Part shown: in pieces, positions 18,867 through 27,506 of the stretch | How positions within the stretch are numbered: the first letter of the stretch is position 1 | Layout of the letters: every line of letters begins with the position of its first letter | The notes under the pieces: model-generated | The model's input: the letters and a program-made list of their open reading frames with translations, nothing else | What the model was told of the DNA's origin: nothing | Database searches by the model: none | NCBI RefSeq assembly: GCF_001425205.1 | Contig: NZ_LMDW01000001.1 | Location: 1,117,928-1,181,927, forward strand | Origin: Variovorax sp. Root411 | GTDB lineage: Bacteria > Pseudomonadota > Gammaproteobacteria > Burkholderiales > Burkholderiaceae_C | Direction: 5' to 3' | DNA: 64,000 nucleotides | Translations under genes and position numbers: made by a program

Positions 18867-20756
18867 CTATCGGCCGCGCATGAACAGCGAATCGAGCTCG
18901 CGAACCGACAGCTGGCGCCAGGTCGGCCGGCCGTGGTTGCACTGGTCCGAACGTTCTGTTGCTTCCATTTGGCGTAACAGTGCGTTCATCTCGTCGATGG
19001 TGAGCTTTCGGTTGGCCCGCACCGCCCCGTGGCAGGCCATGGTGGACAGCAGTTCGTTCTGGGCGCGCTGCACCACGGTGCTCGCGTCGTGCTGGCCCAG
19101 CTCGGCCAGCACGCTGCGCGCCAGTTCTACCGGATCGCCGTCGGCCAACGTTCCGGGCACGGCACGCACCGCGAGGGTGCGCGCCGAGAAGGGGGTGATT
19201 TCCAGGCCCAGCGTGGGCAGCACCTCGGCGCAGGCCTCGGCGGTGGCCACTTCCTGTGGCGTGGCGGCGAAGGTGGCCGGGATCAGCAGCGGCTGGCTGG
19301 CGATGGCCGCGCCGTCGAGCTGGGTCTTCAGCCGCTCGTAGACGATGCGCTCGTGCGCCGCGTGCATGTCGACGATCACGAGGCCCTGGCTGTTCTCGGC
19401 CAGGATGTAGATGCCCTGCAGCTGCGCCAGCGCACGGCCCAGTGGCCATGCCTCCTCCTCGGTGGCGAGAGGGGCGGTGTCTGCGTCCACGGGCAGCCCT
19501 GCGGGTGCCGGGAACGTCGTCGGCACCGCACTGACCGAAGGCCAGAGGTGCGAGGCGGTGGGCTCCGCCGCATGCGCCAACTGCTCGCTGCGCCTGGGCC
19601 ACATGGCCTCGAAGTCGCCGGCGCCGCGTTCCCGCGCCGTGAAATTGATGGCGGGCTGCGCCCAGCTGGCGTTCGACGGCAGAGGGGCCTGCTTGAAGAA
19701 CGGCTGCGGCGCGCCCGGGGCCGCTACGGCGTCGCCCGCGCGCGGAGCCGCCAGCGCGTCCTCGATGGCGTGGCGCACCGCCTGGTGCACCTCGCGCCCG
19801 TCGCGAAAGCGCACCTCGATCTTGGTCGGATGCACGTTCACGTCGACGCGCGCCGGATCGATTTCGAGGTACAGCGCATAGATCGGCTGGCGTTGTCCGT
19901 GCAGCACGTCTTCGTACGCGCTGCGCACCGCGTGCGACAGCACCTTGTCGCGCACGAAGCGGCCGTTGACGTAGAAGAACTGCTGGTCGCCGCGCGAGCG
20001 CGCCGCATCGGGAATGCCGGCGCGGCCGATCACGCGCACCGGGCCGCCTTCACGCTCGACGGCCACGCTCTGCGCCACGAAATCGTCGCTCAGTGCGTCC
20101 GCCAGCCGCTGCTCGCGCGTGGTGGCGGCGCGCCACTGCTCGACCAGCTTGCCGTCATGCCAGACCGAAAAGCCCACCTCGGGCCGTGCCAGCGCGTGGC
20201 GGCGCACCGCCTCGATGCAATGGGCCAGCTCGGTGGCGTCGGTCTTCAGGAACTTGCGGCGCGCGGGAGTTGCGAAGAACAGCTCGCGCACCTCGACCGT
20301 GGTGCCGGTGGAGCGGGCCACGGGCCGCAATTCGCCGGTGCGGCCGTCGAGCGCGAAGGCGCCCTCGGAACCGGCGAAGCGCGACAGGATGCTGAGTTCG
20401 GCGATCGCGTTGATGGCGGCCAGCGCTTCGCCTCGGAATCCCATGGTGCCGACTGTTTCGAGGTCGTTGAGGCTCGCGATCTTGCTGGTCGCGTGGCGGC
20501 GCAGGGCCACCGTGAGTTCCTCGCGCGGTATGCCCAGGCCGTCGTCCTCGACCGAGATCAGCCGCACGCCGCCCGAGGCCAGCCGCACCGTGATCTGGCC
20601 GGCTCCCGCGTCGAGCGCGTTGTCCAGCAGCTCGCGCACCACCGAGGCGGGGCGCTCGACGACTTCGCCGGCGGCGATCTGGCTGATCAGCTCGTCGGGG
20701 AGTTCGCGGATCGGGCGGCGTTCGGTGGGGGAGATGGAAGTGGGGAGGGCGCTCAC
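18867..20756 (-). CDS. mutL: DNA mismatch repair protein MutL
   Basis: 629 residues. The GHKL ATPase core has ELLDNALDAGAGQI, VEDDGLGIP and TMGFRGEALAAI, followed by the transducer domain (DVNVHPTKIEVRF). A proline/alanine-rich linker spans about 340-430, and the C-terminal dimerisation domain includes LGRALAQLQGIYILAEN and ACHGAVRANRKL. The start is GTG; TAGAAT lies exactly 6 nt upstream and no Shine-Dalgarno sequence is seen. MutL links MutS mismatch recognition to strand incision. The gene is transcribed alone, after the GNAT gene on the same strand. Confidence 0.97.
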   Translation of the reverse strand: MSALPTSISPTERRPIRELPDELISQIAAGEVVERPASVVRELLDNALDAGAGQITVRLASGGVRLISVEDDGLGIPREELTVALRRHATSKIASLNDLETVGTMGFRGEALAAINAIAELSILSRFAGSEGAFALDGRTGELRPVARSTGTTVEVRELFFATPARRKFLKTDATELAHCIEAVRRHALARPEVGFSVWHDGKLVEQWRAATTREQRLADALSDDFVAQSVAVEREGGPVRVIGRAGIPDAARSRGDQQFFYVNGRFVRDKVLSHAVRSAYEDVLHGQRQPIYALYLEIDPARVDVNVHPTKIEVRFRDGREVHQAVRHAIEDALAAPRAGDAVAAPGAPQPFFKQAPLPSNASWAQPAINFTARERGAGDFEAMWPRRSEQLAHAAEPTASHLWPSVSAVPTTFPAPAGLPVDADTAPLATEEEAWPLGRALAQLQGIYILAENSQGLVIVDMHAAHERIVYERLKTQLDGAAIASQPLLIPATFAATPQEVATAEACAEVLPTLGLEITPFSARTLAVRAVPGTLADGDPVELARSVLAELGQHDASTVVQRAQNELLSTMACHGAVRANRKLTIDEMNALLRQMEATERSDQCNHGRPTWRQLSVRELDSLFMRGR

Positions 20757-20796
20757 CGGGGCATTCTAAAAGCGCGCTCATCCAGGCGCTGGCCAG

Positions 20797-21294
20797 TTAC
20801 GGCTGTCGCAATTGCTTGAACATGACGAAGGCATCCACGAAGCCGTGCTGCGGATGCTGGAACGCGCCGGGCAGCGTGCCGACGATGTCAAAGCCCAGCT
20901 TGCGCCAGAGATGCACCGCGCCCTCGTTGGTGGACACCACGAAGTTGAACTGCATCGCGCGGAACCCCATGCGCAGCGCCTCCTGCTGCGAGTGTTCGCA
21001 CAGCGCCGATGCCACACCCATGCCGCGCGCGGCATCGGATACTACGTAGCCGCAGTTGCTCACGTGCGAGCCCTGGCCCGGCTGGTTGGGGCGGATGACG
21101 TAGGTGCCCAGCACAGTGCCTTCCTCGTTGCATGCCACGAAGGTTGCGGTGGGCACTTTCGTCCACGAATGGCGTGCCTGCTCTTCGGTCACGTCGGGGG
21201 CGTAGGTGTATGTGTCGCCACGGCGGAAGGTCGGTTCGAGGACGGACCAGATGGCGGGCCAGTCCGCATCGGTGGCAGCGCGTATGTGCAGCAT
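20797..21294 (-). CDS. GNAT-family N-acetyltransferase
   Basis: 165 residues starting MLHIRAATDADWPAIW. The acetyl-CoA binding motif A is DAARGMGVASALCEHSQQEA (around residues 87-106), with motif B STNEGAVHLWRKLGFDIVG. The related E. coli YhhY/L-amino-acid acetyltransferase-like enzymes share this layout, but the acceptor is unknown. It precedes mutL by 40 bp on the same strand. Confidence 0.88.
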   Translation of the reverse strand: MLHIRAATDADWPAIWSVLEPTFRRGDTYTYAPDVTEEQARHSWTKVPTATFVACNEEGTVLGTYVIRPNQPGQGSHVSNCGYVVSDAARGMGVASALCEHSQQEALRMGFRAMQFNFVVSTNEGAVHLWRKLGFDIVGTLPGAFQHPQHGFVDAFVMFKQLRQP

Positions 21295-21342
21295 TGGGGT
21301 GATTCAGGGAGCGTTCGGTTTCCGCAAGGATAATCCGCCCCC

Positions 21343-22002
21343 ATGGAAATCATCAGCTTTCTCGTCGACTTCATCCTTCACGTCGACAAGCACCTCGAAG
21401 CCTTCGTCATTGCCTACGGTCCCTGGGTCTACGCGCTGCTGTTCCTCATCGTCTTCGTCGAAACTGGTGCGGTGGTGATGCCGTTCCTGCCCGGGGACTC
21501 GCTGCTCTTCATCGTGGGCGCGCTTTGCGGCGTGGGGCTCATGAGCTTTCCGCTGGCCTGCGGGATCCTCATCGCCGCGGCCATCCTGGGCGACCAGTGC
21601 AACTATTCGATCGGCCGCTACTTCGGGCCGAAGGTATTCCAGTGGGAGAACTCGCGCTTCTTCAACCGCAAGGCCTTCGACCAGGCCCACGGCTTCTACG
21701 AGCGCTATGGCGGCATCACGATCATCCTCGCGCGCTTCATGCCCTTCATTCGCACCTTCGCGCCCTTCGTGGCCGGCGTGGCCGAGATGAGCCGCGCGAA
21801 GTTCACCATGTACAACGTGGTCGGGGGGCTCATCTGGGTGCTGGGCATTGCAACAGCGGGTTATTTCTTCGGCAACCTGCCCTTCGTGCGCCAGCATCTG
21901 GACAAGATCATCTGGGCGCTGATCTTCGTGCCCGGCCTGCTCGCGATCTTCGGCGCGTGGCGTGCATCGAAGGCGGAGAAGGCGCGCGCGGCGCGGGCCT
22001 GA
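21343..22002 (+). CDS. DedA-family membrane protein
   Basis: 219 residues with hydrophobic segments around 20-45, 50-80, 140-160 and 175-200. Hallmarks of the VTT/DedA family are FVETGAVVMPFLPGDSLLF, GDQCNYSIGRYFG and the arginine-containing re-entrant loop ARFMPFIRTFAPFVAGV. DedA proteins act in membrane lipid flipping (undecaprenyl phosphate or phospholipid) and proton-dependent envelope homeostasis. GATAAT lies 8 nt ahead of the ATG. Confidence 0.93.
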   Translation: MEIISFLVDFILHVDKHLEAFVIAYGPWVYALLFLIVFVETGAVVMPFLPGDSLLFIVGALCGVGLMSFPLACGILIAAAILGDQCNYSIGRYFGPKVFQWENSRFFNRKAFDQAHGFYERYGGITIILARFMPFIRTFAPFVAGVAEMSRAKFTMYNVVGGLIWVLGIATAGYFFGNLPFVRQHLDKIIWALIFVPGLLAIFGAWRASKAEKARAARA

Positions 22003-22020
22003 CGACCGGCCCTGCGCATC

Positions 22021-22056
22021 AACGACAAAGCGCGCCAATGGGCGCGCTTTGTCGTT
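22021..22056. terminator. Strong hairpin between convergent dedA and glycine-zipper genes
   Basis: AACGACAAAGCGCGCC and GGCGCGCTTTGTCGTT form a perfect 16-bp stem on a 4-nt AATG loop. It can serve both convergent genes. Confidence 0.85.
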
Positions 22057-22067
22057 CAGGCTGCGGA

Positions 22068-22355
22068 TCAGTAGTTCGGCCCGTTGCCCGGGTAGTAGCC
22101 GCTGCCGCGGGGATAGCGCTGCTGGTTGTAGTAGTTGCGCTCATCGGCACTGCGGCCGACTTGGTTGCCGATGACGCCGCCGATGGCCGCGCCACCCAAC
22201 GTGCTTGCCGTGTTGCCGCCGATGGCATTGCCCACCAGCGCGCCGCCTACGGCGCCTACCCCAGTCCCGAGATTCTGGTTAGGGCCACTCGCGCAGCCCG
22301 CAATCGTCATGACCGAAGTGGCTGCGGCTGCAGCGATCCAGAGACGTGTGTTCAT
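22068..22355 (-). CDS. Glycine-zipper outer-membrane lipoprotein
   Basis: 95 residues from MNTRLWIAAAAATS. The lipobox is TIAGC, so the mature lipoprotein starts at Cys. A glycine-zipper double helix follows (GVGAVGGALVGNAIGG, TLGGAAIGGVIGNQVG), then a short Tyr/Asn/Pro-rich tail. Such SlyB/Rick_17kDa-like proteins insert into or stabilise the outer membrane. AAGG precedes the chosen ATG; a GTG three codons earlier is in frame. Confidence 0.85.
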   Translation of the reverse strand: MNTRLWIAAAAATSVMTIAGCASGPNQNLGTGVGAVGGALVGNAIGGNTASTLGGAAIGGVIGNQVGRSADERNYYNQQRYPRGSGYYPGNGPNY

Positions 22356-22506
22356 GATGTCCACCTTTCGAGAAGTGATGATTCATCATGTCCGCAAGGC
22401 GAGTCCCCGGTGTAGGAGCCTGCCGCACCTGCCTGTGCGGTGTAGCGGGCCGCACGGCGTGGGACGGAAGGGCGTGCTTTGGCTTTACAAAAGCCGCTGC
22501 GCGAGA

Positions 22507-23991
22507 TCAGAGCTGCCGGCTGCGCGCCAGAGGCGGGTTCTGGGCGAAATAGCGCTGGATGCCGCGCATCAGCGCATCGGCCAGGTTCTCCTGGTAATCG
22601 ACACGGCGAAGGTTGGCTTCTTCTTCGGGGTTGCTGATGAAGGCCGTCTCCACCAGCACGCTCGGGATGTCCGGCGCCTTCAGCACCGCGAAGCCGGCCT
22701 GTTCGACCTGCCCCTTGTGCAGCCGCGCGCCGATGCCCTTGATCTCGCCGAGCATTGCGCCGCCGAGCTTCAAGCTGTCGTTGATCTGCGCGGTCGTGCT
22801 CATGTCGAGCAGCGCGCGCTGTACCTGTGCCTCGTGATTGCCGACGTTCACGCCGCCGACCTTGTCGGCGTCGTTTTCCTTGTTGGCGAGCCAGCGCGCC
22901 GCGCTGCTCGACGCGCCGCTCTGGCTCAGCGCGAACACGCTGGCGCCGCGCGCGGCGGGCGTGGTGAAGGCATCGGCATGGATGCTCACGAACAGGTCGG
23001 CCTGCACGCGCCGCGCCTTCTGCACGCGCACGCCCAGCGGCACGAAGAAGTCGGCGTCGCGCGTGAGAAACGCGCGCATCGGGCTGCCGTTCACGCTGCT
23101 TGCGTTGATGCGCTCGCGCAGCCGGTGCGCCACCTGCAGCACGATGTCTTTCTCGCGCGTGCCGTTGGGGCCGATGGCGCCAGGGTCTTCGCCGCCGTGG
23201 CCGGGGTCGAGCGCCACGATGATGATGCGGTCGGTGCGGCTCGCCGTGGCGTCGCCGCGTCCGGCGGCCACCGGCGGCGCGACGGGCCTGGAAGGTGTCG
23301 CGGCCACCGCAGGCGGCGGGGGAGTCAGGGGCACGGGCAGCCCCGCCGGGCGCTCGCTGCCGGCCACCACGGGCGGCGGCGGTGCGGGAGGGCCGGGACG
23401 CACCGATTGCTGTGCCATCAGGTCGCCCAGCGGATCGATGGCGGTCGGGGCGGGGCGCGCCGGTGCGGGCGGTGCGCCGGCCACGGCCGGGGAGCTGTTG
23501 TTGTTGCCGCCGCGGGGCGCATCGCGCAGGCGCTCGGCGATCAGCGCTTCCATCGGATCGACCGCCTGCTCGGGATACAGGTCGAGCACCAACCGGTGCT
23601 TGTATGCAGCCACGGGCGCGAGCGAGAACACCTGCGGCACCACGGCCTGCTTCAGGTCGAAAACGATGCGCACCACCTTCGGCGCGTTCTGGCCGACGCG
23701 CAGGCCGTTGATGTACGGGTCACCCGGCTTGATCTTGCCGACCAGCTCGCGCAGCTCGGGGCTGAGCTCGATGCCTTCGATGTCGACGGCCAGCCGTGGC
23801 GGGCTGCCGACCACGAGCTGCTGCGAACTGAGCCGCGCATCGGACTCGATGGTCACGCGCGTGTAGTCGGCCGCCGGCCAGACGCGCACCGCGAGGATGC
23901 TGGCGCCGCGCGCGATCTGGTGCACGCCGAGCATCAGCGCGATGCTGCCGCCCTGCAGCAGCACGCGCCGTTTCAGGCCGCGCGCCTTCAT
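22507..23991 (-). CDS. amiC: N-acetylmuramoyl-L-alanine amidase AmiC-type
   Basis: 494 residues. A twin-arginine-like export signal (KRRVLLQGGSIALMLGV) is followed by an AMIN domain (~30-155), a proline-rich linker (~165-260) and a zinc-dependent Amidase_3 domain. Zinc and catalytic residues are in ALDPGHGGEDPGA, SIHADAF and VLVETAFISNPEEE. The enzyme splits septal peptidoglycan during daughter cell separation. The start overlaps the tsaE stop (ATGA), a pairing seen in many proteobacteria. Confidence 0.95.
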   Translation of the reverse strand: MKARGLKRRVLLQGGSIALMLGVHQIARGASILAVRVWPAADYTRVTIESDARLSSQQLVVGSPPRLAVDIEGIELSPELRELVGKIKPGDPYINGLRVGQNAPKVVRIVFDLKQAVVPQVFSLAPVAAYKHRLVLDLYPEQAVDPMEALIAERLRDAPRGGNNNSSPAVAGAPPAPARPAPTAIDPLGDLMAQQSVRPGPPAPPPPVVAGSERPAGLPVPLTPPPPAVAATPSRPVAPPVAAGRGDATASRTDRIIIVALDPGHGGEDPGAIGPNGTREKDIVLQVAHRLRERINASSVNGSPMRAFLTRDADFFVPLGVRVQKARRVQADLFVSIHADAFTTPAARGASVFALSQSGASSSAARWLANKENDADKVGGVNVGNHEAQVQRALLDMSTTAQINDSLKLGGAMLGEIKGIGARLHKGQVEQAGFAVLKAPDIPSVLVETAFISNPEEEANLRRVDYQENLADALMRGIQRYFAQNPPLARSRQL

Positions 23992-24494
23992 GCGGCAGTG
24001 CGCGCCAGCAGATCGCTGCCGCGAGGGGTGTTCGCGAGAAGGGTCACGCTGCGTGTGTCGTCGGTCATTGCTTCTATTTTAATAGCGAGGTCGGCAACTG
24101 GTGTGCGGCCCGCGGCGTTTTCCGGCCATTCGGCCAGCTTGAGGCCCGGTCCCGCGAAGATGTCGCGGAAGCCGGCGTCGTCCCATTCGCGCGGATCGGC
24201 GAAGCGGTAGAAATCGAAATGGAAGATCTGCAGGCCGTCGGGCGCCTCGTGGGGCTCGACCACCGCGTAGGTGGGGCTCTTGATGCGGCCCGCGATGCCG
24301 AGCGCGCGCAGCAGGTGGCGCACGAAGGTGGTCTTGCCGGCGCCGAGGTCGCCTTGCAGCGCAATGAAAGCGTCGCGCAATGCGGGCGAAGCGGCCAGCG
24401 ATCGCGCGAAGGCGTCGGTGTCGGCTTCGCTGCACCAGCGCAGGATGCGGGTGTTCTTGTGCGTTTCTACAATCGGCAAGTGATCGTCAGCCAT
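23988..24494 (-). CDS. tsaE: tRNA threonylcarbamoyladenosine biosynthesis ATPase TsaE
   Basis: 168 residues from MADDHLPIVETHKN; an ATG 17 codons earlier is in frame. The P-loop is ALQGDLGAGKTTFVRHLLRA, followed by the switch-like KSPTYAVVEPHEA and HFDFYRFADPREWDDAGF, all typical. TsaE with TsaB/TsaD adds t6A to A37 of ANN-reading tRNAs. With the chosen start, the gene overlaps the divergent queG start by 15 bp, so its promoter must lie in the queG coding region. Confidence 0.93.
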   Translation of the reverse strand: MADDHLPIVETHKNTRILRWCSEADTDAFARSLAASPALRDAFIALQGDLGAGKTTFVRHLLRALGIAGRIKSPTYAVVEPHEAPDGLQIFHFDFYRFADPREWDDAGFRDIFAGPGLKLAEWPENAAGRTPVADLAIKIEAMTDDTRSVTLLANTPRGSDLLARTAA

Positions 24495-25553
24495 CCACTC
24501 GTTGTTCGTATTCAGGCTTTGGCCCGGGAACTCGGATTCTCCCAAATCGGAATCGCGGGCGTCGATCTATCGAGCGCCGAGGACGGTCTGATGCAATGGC
24601 TGGCCCAAGGGTTCCATGGCGAAATGCAATACATGGCAACACACGGCACGCGCCGCGCCCGTCCGGCCGAACTGGTGCCGGGCACGGTGAGCGTGATCAC
24701 CGCGCGCATGGACTACCTGCCGCGCAGCACCGGGCCCGAGTGGCAGGCCATCGAGTTCGATCGGCTCACGCGGCCCGGCGAAGCCATCGTTTCGGTCTAT
24801 GCGCGCGGCCGCGACTACCACAAGGTGCTGCGCAACCGCCTCGCAAAACTGGCCGAGCGCATCGCGGAAGAGGTCGGGCCTTTCGGCCACCGCGCCTTCA
24901 CCGACTCGGCCCCCGTGCTCGAAGCCGAGCTGGCCTCGCGCAGCGGGCAAGGCTGGCGCGGCAAGCACACGCTGATACTGGACCGCAACGCGGGCTCGAT
25001 GTTCTTCCTGGGCGAGATCTACGTCGACATGGAACTGCCGCCGAGCGAGCCCGTCACGGCGCACTGCGGCAGCTGCAGCGCCTGCATCGACATCTGCCCC
25101 ACGCGAGCCATTGTCGCGCCGCAGCGGCTGGATGCGCGGCGCTGCATCTCGTACCTCACCATCGAGCACGGCGGGCCCATTCCGCTGGAGCTGCGGCCGC
25201 TGATGGGCAACCGCATCTACGGTTGCGACGACTGCCAGCTGATCTGCCCCTGGAACAAGTTCGCGAAGAAGAGCGAGCTGCCCGACTTCGATGCGCGCGA
25301 AGGGCTCACGGGGCGCACGCTGGCCGAGCTTTTTGCGTGGACGGAAGAAGATTTCTTGCGCCGCACCGAGGGCAGTCCCATTCGCCGCATCGGGCATGAG
25401 CGCTGGCTGCGCAACATCGCCGTGGCACTGGGCAACGCGGCGAGAGCGGGCGAGACCGGTGCGCTGGAGGCGCTGGCGACACGCGCCGGGCATTCGAGCG
25501 AACTCGTGCGCGAGCATGTCGCGTGGGGCCTGGCGCAGCAGGCCGCGGGCTGA
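24480..25553 (+). CDS. queG: Epoxyqueuosine reductase
   Basis: 357 residues from a GTG at 24480. The first 30 residues (ALARELGFSQIGIAGVDLSS) are needed for the N-terminal domain, so the later ATG at 24591 is too short. Two [4Fe-4S] sites are visible: CGSCSACIDICPTRAI and CDDCQLICPWN, and a HEAT-like helical tail follows. QueG reduces epoxyqueuosine to queuosine in tRNA using cobalamin. TACAAT lies exactly 6 nt before the GTG, with no Shine-Dalgarno sequence. Confidence 0.94.
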   Translation: MIVSHPLVVRIQALARELGFSQIGIAGVDLSSAEDGLMQWLAQGFHGEMQYMATHGTRRARPAELVPGTVSVITARMDYLPRSTGPEWQAIEFDRLTRPGEAIVSVYARGRDYHKVLRNRLAKLAERIAEEVGPFGHRAFTDSAPVLEAELASRSGQGWRGKHTLILDRNAGSMFFLGEIYVDMELPPSEPVTAHCGSCSACIDICPTRAIVAPQRLDARRCISYLTIEHGGPIPLELRPLMGNRIYGCDDCQLICPWNKFAKKSELPDFDAREGLTGRTLAELFAWTEEDFLRRTEGSPIRRIGHERWLRNIAVALGNAARAGETGALEALATRAGHSSELVREHVAWGLAQQAAG

Positions 25554-25557
25554 CGCT

Positions 25558-25938
25558 TCAGGCCGGCAGGATCTCGCGCACGCGCTCCCACGGCCGGCAC
25601 ATCAGCGTGCCGCGCGGAGACACCACGATGGGCCGCTGCAGCAGGATCGGATGCTCGACGATGGCGTCGAACAGCTGGTCGTCGGTCCATTTCGGATCGG
25701 CCAGCTTCAGTTCTTCGTATGGCGCTTCCTTGGCGCGCAGCAGATCGCGCGCGCCCATGTTCATCGCCTTCGCCAGTTCGCGCAGCTTCTTCTTCGATGG
25801 CGGCGTCTCCAGGTACAGCACGATCTCGGGCTCCACGCCGCTTTCGCGGATCAGCGACAGCACGTTGCGCGAGGTGCTGCAGTTGGGCTTGTGATAGATC
25901 GTCATCGGATAGGCGGTGGTCGGTGTGCGTGCGGTCAT
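25558..25938 (-). CDS. ArsC-family (glutaredoxin-coupled) arsenate reductase-like protein
   Basis: 126 residues. The core begins MTIYHKPNCSTSRNVLSLI with the single catalytic cysteine of the E. coli ArsC type, then LETPPSKKKLRELAKAM, LLRAKEAPYEEL and HPILLQRPIVVSPRGTLMCRP, where arginines bind the oxyanion. The ATG at 25938 overlaps the GST stop codon (ATGA), supporting the longer start; an ATG at 25905 would remove 11 residues. With no other ars genes nearby, arsenate reduction is plausible but unproven. Confidence 0.9.
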   Translation of the reverse strand: MTARTPTTAYPMTIYHKPNCSTSRNVLSLIRESGVEPEIVLYLETPPSKKKLRELAKAMNMGARDLLRAKEAPYEELKLADPKWTDDQLFDAIVEHPILLQRPIVVSPRGTLMCRPWERVREILPA

Positions 25939-26597
25939 GGGGTCGAAGGGGTCGTGGTGAAGGTAAAGCGCGCCGCCCAGAAGTCTGCCAGCCGCGGGTC
26001 GGCATCCACGAGGCGAACCACCCGGGCCATGCGCGGCGCCACGCGGTAGAAGCGCCTGCGCCGCGGCGTCCAGCGCGACATCACGGTCACGTACAGGTCA
26101 AGCATGCTCAGCCTCTCGCCGAGCAGGTAGGGCGCGGGCTCGTCGATCTGCGTGTCCATCAGGTGCCAGCAGTGCGCGATGCGCTCGGCGGTGCGTTCTA
26201 GCATCACGGCCTGCGCGGCCGGGTCGGGCGTAAGGCGCGTGGGTTCGTCGCGCACCCAGAACAGCGAATAGATGGACGCCGACAGGTAGACCATCCAGCG
26301 CAGGTAGCGCGCGCGCAGCGGATCGCCGGGCGCGGGGCAGAGCCCGGCCTCGGGGTAGCGGTCGCCGAGCCAGATCAGGATGGCCGCGCTCTCGGTCATC
26401 AACTCGCCCGAGGGCAGCACGAGGGCGGGCACCTGCCGCATCGGATTGATGCCCGACATGCGTTCGCGCTCGGCCTCGCTTTCCCAGGGGGAGATCTCGA
26501 CGGTTTCGACCTGCGCGCCGATCAGCGTCAGCGCGGCGTGAATGGGCGTGGCGCCCGAACCGGGCGCGCCGTAGAGGGTGTAGCGGTCTTCGCTCAT
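25935..26597 (-). CDS. Glutathione S-transferase
   Basis: 220 residues. The N-terminal thioredoxin fold starts YTLYGAPGSGATPIHAAL and has the conserved INPMRQVPALVLPSGELMTES stretch, where cis-Pro and Glu-Ser bind glutathione; an all-helical C-terminal domain follows, ending in a WAARF motif. No catalytic cysteine is apparent; Ser/Tyr chemistry is likely. TAATCT lies 6 nt before the ATG. The gene is translationally coupled to the ArsC-like gene; both use glutathione chemistry, which fits a joint role. Confidence 0.88.
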   Translation of the reverse strand: MSEDRYTLYGAPGSGATPIHAALTLIGAQVETVEISPWESEAERERMSGINPMRQVPALVLPSGELMTESAAILIWLGDRYPEAGLCPAPGDPLRARYLRWMVYLSASIYSLFWVRDEPTRLTPDPAAQAVMLERTAERIAHCWHLMDTQIDEPAPYLLGERLSMLDLYVTVMSRWTPRRRRFYRVAPRMARVVRLVDADPRLADFWAARFTFTTTPSTP

Positions 26598-26629
26598 CCG
26601 CCCAGATTACTGCAGGCTTGCGCCTGTTG

Positions 26630-27142
26630 TCACGCCGCCAGCAGCGCGTCGACCTTCTTCAGTCCTTCGAGCGTCTTGAAGCAGGCCTCGGCCACTTCCG
26701 TGCCCTTGACCGCGAAGTGGCGGTGGAAGTACTTGCGGTGCTCCACGTGCTCGTGGAAATGATGCGGCGTGAGCACGGCCGAGAAGATCGGCACGTCGGT
26801 TTCCAGTTGCAGCGACATCAGCGTGCTGACCACCGTGTTCGCCACGAACTCGTGGCGGTAGATGCCACCGTCGGCCACCAGCGCGCAGCCGATGATGGCC
26901 GCGTACTTGCCCGAGTTGGCGAGCCGCTTGGCATGCAGCGGGATTTCGAAGGCGCCCGGCACGTCGAAGATGTCGATGCGTTCGCGGGCCACGCCAAGGC
27001 GCGCCATTTCTTCGAGGAAGGCGTCGCGTGCCTGGTGGACGATGTCCGAATGCCATTGCGCTTCGACGAAGGCGATGCGCTCGCCGCGCGATGCATTCGA
27101 CGCGGTGATGGCGGAGAGGGGAAGGTCGTTGATCTGACTCAT
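26630..27142 (-). CDS. ribH: 6,7-dimethyl-8-ribityllumazine synthase, type II
   Basis: 170 residues. IAFVEAQWHSDIVHQARDAF, FDVPGAFEIPLHAKRLA and the active-site stretch LTPHHFHEHVEHRKYFHRHF identify lumazine synthase. The ALVADGGIYRHEFVANTVVS segment and the HHFHE motif are those of the decameric type II enzymes (such as Brucella RibH2) rather than the icosahedral type I. It makes the direct precursor of riboflavin. A clear FMN riboswitch lies about 100 nt upstream of the ATG, so expression falls when flavin is plentiful. No other rib gene is nearby. Confidence 0.95.
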   Translation of the reverse strand: MSQINDLPLSAITASNASRGERIAFVEAQWHSDIVHQARDAFLEEMARLGVARERIDIFDVPGAFEIPLHAKRLANSGKYAAIIGCALVADGGIYRHEFVANTVVSTLMSLQLETDVPIFSAVLTPHHFHEHVEHRKYFHRHFAVKGTEVAEACFKTLEGLKKVDALLAA

Positions 27143-27200
27143 GGTGTGCCTCTGAAAGCAGGTTTCCTGAATCAGGGCGCACGAAACCGCAAGGCAGGCC

Positions 27201-27234
27201 GCGCGCTCACGGCAGAGCGCGCGGGCTTGCCCGC
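27201..27234 (-). promoter_or_regulatory. Overlapping alternative hairpins between FMN riboswitch and ribH
   Basis: On the transcript, GCGCGCTC and GAGCGCGC (27201-27222) make an 8-bp stem, while GCGGGC and GCCCGC (27221-27234) can make a 6-bp stem sharing two bases with it. The two folds cannot coexist fully. They sit just downstream of the aptamer and could form the expression platform; no U-tract follows, so a rho-dependent or masking mechanism is more likely than simple intrinsic termination. Confidence 0.45.
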
Positions 27235-27239
27235 ATTTC

Positions 27240-27400
27240 GCGCTCTCTTTCATCCGGACTGTGACCGTCGGCTTCGGAATCGCACCGAAATCTGCTGACC
27301 CCTTGGCCTGCTTGCGCAGGCCTCAGGCGCTCGCGGGCTTGTGCGGTTTTTTACGCCGCCATCACCGCCGGTGGGGAATTGCACCCCGCCCTGAGAACGC
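27240..27400 (-). promoter_or_regulatory. FMN riboswitch (RFN element)
   Basis: Read on the minus strand, the region has the conserved RFN blocks: CAGGGCGGGGTGCAATTCCC with ACCGGCGGT, the AGGCC...CAGG junction segments, GGTGCGATTCCGAAGCCGAC, and GGTCACAGTCCGGATGAAAG. The P1 stem pairs GCGTTCTC (27393-27400) with GAGAGCGC (27240-27247). It is placed 5' of ribH, a classic target. FMN binding would reduce ribH expression. Confidence 0.96.
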
Positions 27401-27506
27401 TTGCCGTCCGGCGAACCGGACAACGGCGCGATTCTAGAAGCCCGTTGTCGCGCGGGGTTGTCGCCCGCGCGCCAGACCTTCGGGCGCAAGGGGATTTTGT
27501 CCGGGC

